Of a DNA stretch of 21,874 nt, positions 1-5,958 are shown in pieces. The stretch's first letter is position 1. Each line of letters opens with the position of its first letter. The DNA is taken from positions 1 to 21,874 of the forward strand of contig CAMDKD010000045.1 in NCBI GenBank assembly GCA_945901125.1, in the 5' to 3' direction. The stretch is from Bordetella parapertussis. GTDB taxonomy: Bacteria > Pseudomonadota > Gammaproteobacteria > Burkholderiales > Burkholderiaceae_C. The notes under the pieces were generated by a model, which was not told the origin of the DNA, searched no databases, and was given only the letters and a program-made list of their open reading frames with translations. The position numbers and the translations under genes were made by a program.

Positions 1-868
1 AGTCACCTCTTTGTTTTGTTCCATTTAATTGCACGTCTAATATTTTTCTTCTCACAATTTCAGCAATAAGAATGCCTAAGGGTGCTGACACCCAAATACA
101 TAACAAAATGTTTGCAGAAGGGTAATCTCGCAAAATTGGTCCCATCACAAACAGCATGACTCGGAAAAGCCAAAAAGCCCCCCACATTGATCCAGCAAAT
201 CTGATCATCCATATTCTGTGGTTTTTTACATCCCCACGCCGAATGGCTAAAACACCCATCACAGCACAGCCATAAACAAAGAACGACATCGACCAAAAAC
301 CATACATGGAGAGATTGCCGCCGTATTCATCAACGGAGCCGTGAGAGGCTGCAAGCCAAATGGCACAGACTGTTCCTATGGTCAAACAAGCAAAGGAAAC
401 TCTTCCAAGATAGGCGTGCAGGGTAGCGTTTGCGCCAGAGCCAGGGCGCCATAGCTGAATATGCATCAGCACAAAGACGATGGAATTGAAAGCTAGGTGT
501 GCGTAGAGAAGATTTGTCCTAAATTCTGTGCCATTAAGAAATCGATCGTGAAAAGCTGTGCCCCATGAAGGATGCAATTCATAGGTCGAGCCCCAAACAG
601 TACAGGCGTTATCCGGACAAGTTGCCAGCGCTGCTGCTGTTTGACCAGATTTCAAGCCGATGTTGTCGAGAACATCGTAAATTCCAATAAAGAATGCAAT
701 CGCTGCTGGAGCGCCCTCAATCAAGTAGCGGACATTCATCAACAGTAGAAATGCAATTCCGAAAACAATGAATGGAGTAAATTTTTTATGAGTTAGGCCC
801 CAAATCAGTAATCCTGTCCAGACAGTTAATGAACCGAAAAAAATAGTTAATCCAAATGGCATGTTCAT
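1..868 (-). CDS. DUF2306-type multi-pass membrane protein, C-terminus cut by window edge
   Basis: The frame runs without a stop from ATG 868 to the window start, 289 codons, so the C-terminus is missing. The protein is strongly hydrophobic with about seven to eight likely membrane spans. It begins MNMPFGLTIFFGSLTVW. The motifs LHAYLGRVSF and, 60 or so residues later, KNHRIWMIRFAGSMW followed by FR are the spaced His/Arg motifs I associate with DUF2306 membrane proteins, whose function is unknown. The start is supported by GAGAGGG about 8 nt upstream of ATG 868; a second in-frame ATG lies two codons downstream. A good minus-strand promoter lies at 921-950. Base composition is clearly AT-richer than the atu genes. 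No neighbour suggests a role, because the genes behind it are dead fragments. The family call is from motif memory only. Confidence 0.72.
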   Translation of the reverse strand, partial: MNMPFGLTIFFGSLTVWTGLLIWGLTHKKFTPFIVFGIAFLLLMNVRYLIEGAPAAIAFFIGIYDVLDNIGLKSGQTAAALATCPDNACTVWGSTYELHPSWGTAFHDRFLNGTEFRTNLLYAHLAFNSIVFVLMHIQLWRPGSGANATLHAYLGRVSFACLTIGTVCAIWLAASHGSVDEYGGNLSMYGFWSMSFFVYGCAVMGVLAIRRGDVKNHRIWMIRFAGSMWGAFWLFRVMLFVMGPILRDYPSANILLCIWVSAPLGILIAEIVRRKILDVQLNGTKQRGD

Positions 869-920
869 TCAATAACCCTCTCGCTTGTATTTTCTGACGT
901 TTGGAAGATGGAACTGATTC

Positions 921-950
921 ATCCTATGAGAGCAAATACAAATATGTCAA
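921..950 (-). promoter_or_regulatory. Sigma70-like promoter for the DUF2306 gene
   Basis: On the minus strand a perfect -35 TTGACA (complement of 945-950) is followed after 18 nt by TAGGAT (complement of 921-926), which matches the -10 consensus at four of six positions. Initiation would fall near 914, giving a leader of about 45 nt before ATG 868 with its GAGAGGG ribosome binding site. This is consensus matching only. Confidence 0.45.
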
Positions 951-988
951 TCGGGTAAGTAGTTAGCTAGGCCCTGACAAATTGAAAC

Positions 989-1186
989 TTAATTGAGTGT
1001 TTCCATACATTTGGCGCATATGCAGGATTTGCTTTTGGCTGCATCAGGTACTTGATCCATCACTGCAGGATTAACTTTGAGATTCTTTCCAAGTCTGGTC
1101 GTCCAGGGCGCAATCCAGGTACCGGCGAGCCTTTACCAATCCCACCCAGGAGAGTCGTCACATTCAAAGCCAGTGGCATGCTCAAG
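989..1186 (-). pseudogene. Degraded cysteine-rich CWC-family protein gene
   Basis: The minus-strand frame ending at TAA (complement of 989-991) reads ...NPAVMDQVPDAAKSKSCICAKCMETLN. The tail VP(x)nCICxxC is the usual C-terminal signature of small CWC cysteine-rich proteins, which are putative metal-binding proteins of unknown role. Further upstream in the same frame comes ATGFECDDSPGWDW, resembling the N-terminal C-x2-C...FEC...CWC block but with several cysteines replaced, and then a TAA stop at about residue 19. No start or ribosome binding site is seen. The in-frame stop plus lost cysteines indicate an inactive relic. The similarity is by eye and the N-terminal half of the match is weak. 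Confidence 0.4.
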
Positions 1187-1275
1187 ACCAGATCAACTCA
1201 AGCATTGATCAGTAAATGATTTGAGGTGTTCCCTAGCTTGATTTCATGAGGGAAGAAACGATTTCTCCATATTGT

Positions 1276-1401
1276 TCATAGCTGACAAAATGGCTGCAAG
1301 CCACCCAACAAATCCACCGACTTCACCGAATGCAAACTGCCTTCTCATTTGCCTTTACCGCGCCGCGTACGCACCGCATCAAACCCCATGGCGTGAGTCA
1401 T
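1276..1401 (-). pseudogene. 5' remnant of an acetyl-CoA acetyltransferase (thiolase) gene
   Basis: The minus strand starts at ATG 1401 with AGGAGA six nt upstream and reads MTHAMGFDAVRTRRGKGK, a TGA, then EGSLHSVKSVDLLGGLQ and a second stop at 1276-1278. The pattern FDAVRTPRGKGK-x-(D/E)GSLHxVKPVDLLGGL is the conserved N-terminus of the FadA/FadI-type acetyl-CoA C-acyltransferases that Proteobacteria carry for beta-oxidation. The homology then ends: neither the active-site Cys region nor any later thiolase block is present. The gene was therefore stopped by a nonsense change and lost its 3' nine tenths. It faces away from atuB across a ~140-nt shared upstream region, the arrangement expected of a former divergent partner of the pathway. 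Confidence 0.72.
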
Positions 1402-1443
1402 GAAAATCTCCTGAAAAAGGGTGTGTTGAGGGTAAGCCCTGAA

Positions 1444-1473
1444 TTGACAGACCTACTATGAACATCCTAAAGT
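1444..1473 (+). promoter_or_regulatory. Possible promoter of the atuBCDEF operon
   Basis: TTGACA at 1444-1449 is followed after 18 nt by TAAAGT at 1468-1473, giving a leader of about 60 nt before ATG 1541. The 9-mer TGAATTGAC occurs here (1440-1448) and again at 1512-1520, 72 bp apart and close to the start codon. The pair could mark regulator sites or be chance. No convincing long palindrome typical of a TetR operator was found. Confidence 0.3.
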
Positions 1474-1540
1474 TACAAAGCAAGTGCTTGGTTGAAAACC
1501 TGACAGCCCGTTGAATTGACTCGACTACGATTGAACCCGC

Positions 1541-2410
1541 ATGACTTACCAATCTATTTTTCGTGCTGGCCTATTTAACGGACAAGCTGTCGTTGTCACC
1601 GGCGGCGGCTCTGGCATTGGCCGCTGTACCGCGCATGAATTGTCTGCTTTGGGTGCGAGTGTGGCACTGGTCGGCCGAAACTCCGCCAAGCTCGAACAAG
1701 TGGCCCAAGAAATTGCGCAGGCTGGCGGCTCCGCCTCTATCTATGTGTGCGACATCCGCGAAGAGGACCAAGTAGCGGCCACTACTACAGCGGTGCTGCA
1801 AACCCACGGGCGCATTGACGGTTTGGTCAACAACGCAGGCGGTCAATTTGCATCCCCGCTGATGAATATCAAGGCACGCGGTTGGGACGCTGTGGTGCGC
1901 ACCAATCTCACCGGCGGTTTCTTGATGGCACGCGAGTGCTACACACAATGGATGCAACAGCATGGCGGCGCCATTGTCAATGTAATCGCCGATATGTGGT
2001 TGGGAATGCCTGGCATGGGCCACTCGGGCGCTGCGCGTGCCGGCATGCTCAATTTCACCGAAACCGCAGCGCTCGAATGGGGACCGGTACGCTCTAACGC
2101 GGTCGCCCCCGGTTGGATCGCCTCCAGCGGCATGGACAACTACCCGCCGGAGATGGCGGCCATGATCCAAACCATGCACAAACTGGTGCCGTTGCAACGC
2201 ATCGGCACCGAAAGCGAAGTGGCTGCTGCGATTGTTTTCTTGCTCTCGCCCGCAGCGGCTTTCATCTCTGGGGCGTGTTTGCGTATCGATGGTGCTGCGC
2301 CCAATGCCAAACGCATCTGGCCGCAAGTGGGCACTGGAAAAAGCAACCAGGCTTTCAATGGATTTCATCTGGCCCAAACTCCTAAGGTCTTGAAGAAGGA
2401 CGCACTATGA
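1541..2410 (+). CDS. atuB: SDR-family oxidoreductase, AtuB-like (PECR-type active site)
   Basis: This is a 289-residue short-chain dehydrogenase/reductase of usual length. It has a Rossmann cofactor motif TGGGSGIG (20-27), NNAG (97-100), and APG (189-191) after the active-site helix. As the first gene of an atu-like operon it corresponds by position to AtuB, a proposed citronellol/citronellal dehydrogenase. The canonical Tyr-x3-Lys is absent: the block reads GHSGAARAG (160-168), as in peroxisomal trans-2-enoyl-CoA reductases (PECR), which carry the same HSGAARAG string. It may therefore act on an enoyl-CoA rather than an alcohol. A C-terminal extension of about 35 residues after the Rossmann core is present. 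Its stop overlaps the next start (ATGA), so translation is probably coupled. The SDR assignment is very safe; the exact substrate is open. Confidence 0.88.
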   Translation: MTYQSIFRAGLFNGQAVVVTGGGSGIGRCTAHELSALGASVALVGRNSAKLEQVAQEIAQAGGSASIYVCDIREEDQVAATTTAVLQTHGRIDGLVNNAGGQFASPLMNIKARGWDAVVRTNLTGGFLMARECYTQWMQQHGGAIVNVIADMWLGMPGMGHSGAARAGMLNFTETAALEWGPVRSNAVAPGWIASSGMDNYPPEMAAMIQTMHKLVPLQRIGTESEVAAAIVFLLSPAAAFISGACLRIDGAAPNAKRIWPQVGTGKSNQAFNGFHLAQTPKVLKKDAL

Positions 2411-3993
2411 GTGGGGATGTGTCAGCACGCGACTACCAACTCGGCTTGATCGCCCAACTGCGCATGCTTGAATCCCGCACACGCGAGCGCAGCGCACAAG
2501 CAGGCCCGTTGTTCGTCAAGCGCGGGCAATTGCTACCGCGCGAACGCGTGGCGCGTTTGCTGGACCCTGGCACGCCTTTTTTAGAGTTGTCCACACTCGC
2601 GGGTTGGTTGCAAGACACACCCGACCCGACGTTGTCCGTGCCCGGTGGCGGTGCGGTAGTCGGGCTCGGCTTGGTTAGCGGCACCTTGGTGATGTTGGTG
2701 GCCGACGATTCAGGCATTGATGCAGGTGCGTTACAAGCCTTGGGCATTGAAAAATTTCAACGCGCCCAAGCGATTGCCTTGCAAAACAAATTGCCCTTTG
2801 TGCATTTGGTGGAATCAGCCGGTGCCAATTTATTGAAATACAAGGTCGAGCAATTTGTGCTGGGTGGTGGCAACTTCTATGGCTTGGCGCGTTTGTCTGC
2901 CGCAGGTATTCCTGTGCTGGCGGTGGTGCACGGGCCATCGACGGCGGGCGGGGCTTATATGACCGGACTGGCCGATCAGGTGATCATGGTGCAAGGCAGA
3001 GGCCGCGCATTTTTGGCAGGCCCGCCGTTGCTCAAAGCCGCCACCGGTGAAATTGCAGACGATGAAAGTCTGGGCGGTGCGCAGGTGCACGCCAGCATTT
3101 CTGGCTTGACCGAATATGTAGCGCAAGACGATGCACATGCGCTGGGCATAGCCCGTCAAGTAATCGGCCACTGGGGTTGGCAACAACCCATCGAGCGTTA
3201 CTTACCGCAGGCCTTGGCGCCCACGTTGGATGCCGATGGTTTACTGGACTTTTTTTCTGCCGACACCAAATGCCCCGTGGATATGTTGCGGGTGATTGAA
3301 CACATCGTAGACGGATCACAGTATTTGGCATTCAAACCTGATTTCGGACCTGCGAGTGTGTGCGTGCATGCGTCTATTGGCGGGCACCGTGTTGGCATCA
3401 TCAGCAACAACGGGCCCTTAGACCCGGCAGGCAGCAACAAACTCACGCATTTTGTACAAGCCTGCGACCAGACCGGTGTGGCGCTGGTTTGGTTGCACAA
3501 CACCACTGGGTTCATGGTCGGCAAAGAAGCCGAGCACGCAGGCATGATCAAACATGGCTCTAAACAAATTCAGGCCTTGTCCAACGCGCGTGTGCCCCAA
3601 ATCACGGTGTTGTGCGGCGCATCATTTGGCGCTGGGAACTACGGCATGTGCGGTCGTGCGTTTGGCCCGCGTTTTGTGTTCAGTTGGCCCAATGCCCGTA
3701 CCGCCGTCATGGGGCCACAACAAGCCGCTGACACCATGGGCATCGTCATGGAAGAAGCCGCTGCACGCAAAGGTGCAACGCTTGACACTGACAAACGCGA
3801 TGCATTGAAGCACAGCATCGTTGACACCTTCGAGCGGCAAATGAGCGCTTTTTACACCTCTGGCCTGTTGCTGGATGACGGCGTGATCGACCCGCGCGAC
3901 ACGCGCCAAGTATTGGCCTTTACTCTGTCGGTGTGCAAACAATCCGAACAACGCACACTTCGTCCCATGCAATATGGCGTGTCTCGCGCCTGA
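2407..3993 (+). CDS. atuC: Acyl-CoA carboxylase beta (carboxyltransferase) subunit, geranyl-CoA carboxylase type
   Basis: At 528 residues it has the length of biotin-dependent carboxyltransferase beta subunits with both crotonase-like halves. The N-half carries HLVESAGANL (133-142), GPSTAGGAYM (176-185), AGPPLLKAATGE (204-215) and LGGAQVH (222-228). The C-half carries ISNNGPLDPAGSNK, NTTGFMVG, GASFGAGNYGMCGRAFGPRF and VMGPQQAA. This is the methylcrotonyl-/geranyl-CoA carboxylase branch, not propionyl-CoA. Between SAGAN and STAGGAY the acyl-pocket segment reads GGGNFYGLARLSA, where methylcrotonyl-CoA carboxylases as I recall have RIFYNQARMSA. Together with its atu neighbours this favours the geranyl-CoA enzyme, carboxylating the methyl branch of cis-geranyl-CoA with AtuF. 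It starts inside the SDR stop (ATGA). The choice of geranyl- over methylcrotonyl-CoA is inferred mainly from context. Confidence 0.92.
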   Translation: MSGDVSARDYQLGLIAQLRMLESRTRERSAQAGPLFVKRGQLLPRERVARLLDPGTPFLELSTLAGWLQDTPDPTLSVPGGGAVVGLGLVSGTLVMLVADDSGIDAGALQALGIEKFQRAQAIALQNKLPFVHLVESAGANLLKYKVEQFVLGGGNFYGLARLSAAGIPVLAVVHGPSTAGGAYMTGLADQVIMVQGRGRAFLAGPPLLKAATGEIADDESLGGAQVHASISGLTEYVAQDDAHALGIARQVIGHWGWQQPIERYLPQALAPTLDADGLLDFFSADTKCPVDMLRVIEHIVDGSQYLAFKPDFGPASVCVHASIGGHRVGIISNNGPLDPAGSNKLTHFVQACDQTGVALVWLHNTTGFMVGKEAEHAGMIKHGSKQIQALSNARVPQITVLCGASFGAGNYGMCGRAFGPRFVFSWPNARTAVMGPQQAADTMGIVMEEAAARKGATLDTDKRDALKHSIVDTFERQMSAFYTSGLLLDDGVIDPRDTRQVLAFTLSVCKQSEQRTLRPMQYGVSRA

Positions 3994-4013
3994 CATTTCT
4001 TTGCGGAGCCTGT

Positions 4014-5168
4014 ATGCAACTTACCCATGAACACGAAGAACTTAAGCGCAACCTCCAGCGGTTTATCGTTGACGAAATCAACCCGCATGTGGACGAATGG
4101 GAAGCCGCCGAAATATTTCCGGCGCATGAGGTGTTTGGCAAACTCGGTGCCTTGGGCTATTTGGGCCTGACCAAGCCCCAAGACTACGGTGGCAGCGGTC
4201 TGGATTATTCGTACAGCGTGGTGATGGCGGAAGCCTTGGGGCACATCAGTTGCGGCGCATTGCCCATGGCCATCGGGGTACAAACCGACATGGCCACACC
4301 CGCTTTGGCGCGGTTTGGTTCGGCGGCGCTGTGCGAAGAATTTCTGGCGCCCGCCATCAGCGGCAAAGCCGTGGCATGTATCGGCGTGTCCGAACCACAT
4401 GCCGGCTCCGATGTTTCAGCCATCAAAACCACAGCACGCAAAGACGGTGACGACTACATCATCAACGGCGGCAAGATGTGGATCACCAACAGCTTGCAAG
4501 CCAATTGGATGTGCTTGCTGGCCAACACCAGCGAAGGGGCCGCACACAAAAACAAAAGCCTCATCATCGTGCCCATGGACACGCCGGGTATCACTCGCGC
4601 CAAAAAAATCCGCAAGATCGGCATGATGGCCAGCGACACCGGCGTGATCCATTTTGACGACGTGCGTGTGCCGCAACGCAACCGCATTGGTGAAGAAGGC
4701 ATGGGCTTTACCTACCAGATGATGCAGTTTCAAGAAGAACGTTTGTGGGCTGCCGCCAATGCGATTCAGGGGCTGATGAAGTGCATCGACCAAACCATCG
4801 AATACACCCGCGAAAGAAAAGCATTCGGTAAGTCTGTATTGGACAACCAAGTCGTACATTTCACCTTGGCTGAATTGAAAACCGAGATCGAATGCCTGCG
4901 CGCCCTGACCTACATGGCCACCGAACATTACATTGAAGGCAAGGATGTGACGGAATGGGCATCCATGGCCAAACTCAAAGCAGGTCGTTTGCTGCGCAGT
5001 GTTCCGGATGCGTGTTTGCAGTACTGGGGCGGCATGGGCTTTACCTGGGACAACCCGGTTTCACGGCTGTACCGCGACGGCAGATTAGCGTCCATCGGTG
5101 GCGGTGCCGATGAAGTGATGCTGGGCATCATCAGCAAATACATGCACACCTTGCCCTTGCGTGCTTGA
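4014..5168 (+). CDS. atuD: Acyl-CoA dehydrogenase, citronellyl-CoA dehydrogenase type
   Basis: This is an FAD-dependent acyl-CoA dehydrogenase of 384 residues, the usual length, expected to desaturate citronellyl-CoA to geranyl-CoA and pass electrons to ETF. Visible blocks are CIGVSEPHAGSDVSAIKTTA (122-141), NGGKMWITNS (151-160), YTRERKAFGK (264-273), and the C-terminal QYWGGMGFTWDNPVSRLYRD. At the medium/short-chain catalytic Glu position the protein has Gly (IGGGADEV, 361-368). The base is instead likely Glu242 in FQEERL (239-244), the isovaleryl-/long-chain-CoA dehydrogenase position, which fits a branched substrate. I chose ATG 4014, preceded by GCGGAG five nt upstream; the frame is open back to 3933 but that would overlap atuC by 61 nt. 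The gap to atuC is 20 nt. Confidence 0.92.
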   Translation: MQLTHEHEELKRNLQRFIVDEINPHVDEWEAAEIFPAHEVFGKLGALGYLGLTKPQDYGGSGLDYSYSVVMAEALGHISCGALPMAIGVQTDMATPALARFGSAALCEEFLAPAISGKAVACIGVSEPHAGSDVSAIKTTARKDGDDYIINGGKMWITNSLQANWMCLLANTSEGAAHKNKSLIIVPMDTPGITRAKKIRKIGMMASDTGVIHFDDVRVPQRNRIGEEGMGFTYQMMQFQEERLWAAANAIQGLMKCIDQTIEYTRERKAFGKSVLDNQVVHFTLAELKTEIECLRALTYMATEHYIEGKDVTEWASMAKLKAGRLLRSVPDACLQYWGGMGFTWDNPVSRLYRDGRLASIGGGADEVMLGIISKYMHTLPLRA

Positions 5169-5172
5169 GGCC

Positions 5173-5958
5173 ATGCTGAAACTCGAGCAACACCTCACGC
5201 ACTGGGTACTGTGGTTGGATGCGCCATCCACCCGCAATGCATTGACCGCTGACATGGTGCAAGCCATGCGTGATGCATTGACGGCTATCGCGGATAACCC
5301 ACACTTGCGTGCCGTGGTGTTGCGAGGCGTGGGTGGGCATTTTTGTGCCGGTGGTGACTTCAGCAGTTTTCAAGTGCTGATGGCCACGCCAGCACCCGCA
5401 CACGGCACTGACCCAGTTGCCACTGCCAACCGTGCATTTGGCCAATTACTGCAACAACTACAAAGCTGTGAAGTCATGACCCTCGCCGTGGTGCAAGGTG
5501 CGGCCATGGGCGGTGGCTGCGGTTTGGCCGCTGCATGCGACCTGGTGCTGGCTGATCACAGCGCTGTGTTTGGCACGCCTGAACTTGGCTTGGGCTTGCC
5601 ACCCGCGCAAATTGCCCCTTTCTTGCAAATGCGTTTAGGCACGCCACGCAGCATGAACATGCTTTTGCGCGCCCAGCGTCTGAATGCAAAGCAAGCTAGT
5701 CAACTGGGTTTGGTCGATGAGCTGACCGATGATGTGGACGCGGCTTTGCACGCATGGACACAGCATTGGCAACACGCTGAACCAGCGGCGCTACGATCCA
5801 CGGTGCAAATTTTGCGCAAAGGCCAGCCGAACTCACAGACCAATGCGACGCTGGACTTTGCCGCCGATCGGTTTGCCCGCAGTTTGCGCAGCGGCACCGC
5901 CGCTGAAGGCTTGTCCGCGCGACAAGCCAAACGCTCTGCCCGCTGGACATTGCCATGA
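5173..5958 (+). CDS. atuE: Enoyl-CoA hydratase/isomerase family, isohexenylglutaconyl-CoA hydratase type
   Basis: This is a crotonase-fold protein of 261 residues from ATG 5173. Oxyanion-hole blocks are GHFCAGGD (55-62) and GAAMGGGCG (109-117), followed by ACDLVLAD and FGTPELGLGLPP (133-144). Of the two catalytic glutamates of crotonase, the second is present (Glu137 in TPELG) while the first is Gly117 (GGGCGL instead of GGGCEL). In the pathway the enzyme hydrates isohexenylglutaconyl-CoA. The start is uncertain: GTG 5161 is in frame and overlaps the atuD stop, but has no ribosome binding site, while ATG 5173 has GAGG only two nt away. Coupled translation from atuD is likely in either case. 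Its stop overlaps the atuF ATG (ATGA). Confidence 0.88.
   Translation: MLKLEQHLTHWVLWLDAPSTRNALTADMVQAMRDALTAIADNPHLRAVVLRGVGGHFCAGGDFSSFQVLMATPAPAHGTDPVATANRAFGQLLQQLQSCEVMTLAVVQGAAMGGGCGLAAACDLVLADHSAVFGTPELGLGLPPAQIAPFLQMRLGTPRSMNMLLRAQRLNAKQASQLGLVDELTDDVDAALHAWTQHWQHAEPAALRSTVQILRKGQPNSQTNATLDFAADRFARSLRSGTAAEGLSARQAKRSARWTLP

Larger units (their letters stand above)
869..1540. other. 672-bp region without an intact gene, holding two gene fossils
   Basis: No intact coding frame with a ribosome binding site is seen. The region holds the minus-strand promoter of the DUF2306 gene, a degraded CWC-type cysteine-rich gene (minus, about 989-1186), the dead 5' end of a thiolase gene (minus, 1276-1401), and the probable promoter of the atu operon (plus, 1444-1473). 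Nothing recognisable is seen between about 1190 and 1275. Confidence 0.7.

Noticed and set aside
60..296. Minus-strand 78-codon ORF
   Set aside because: It lies out of frame inside the much longer DUF2306 frame (868 to 1), which has a promoter, a ribosome binding site and recognisable motifs.
1571..2377. Minus-strand 268-codon ORF antisense to atuB
   Set aside because: Composition is typical of an antisense shadow (many His, Arg and Cys); the plus strand carries an unmistakable SDR.
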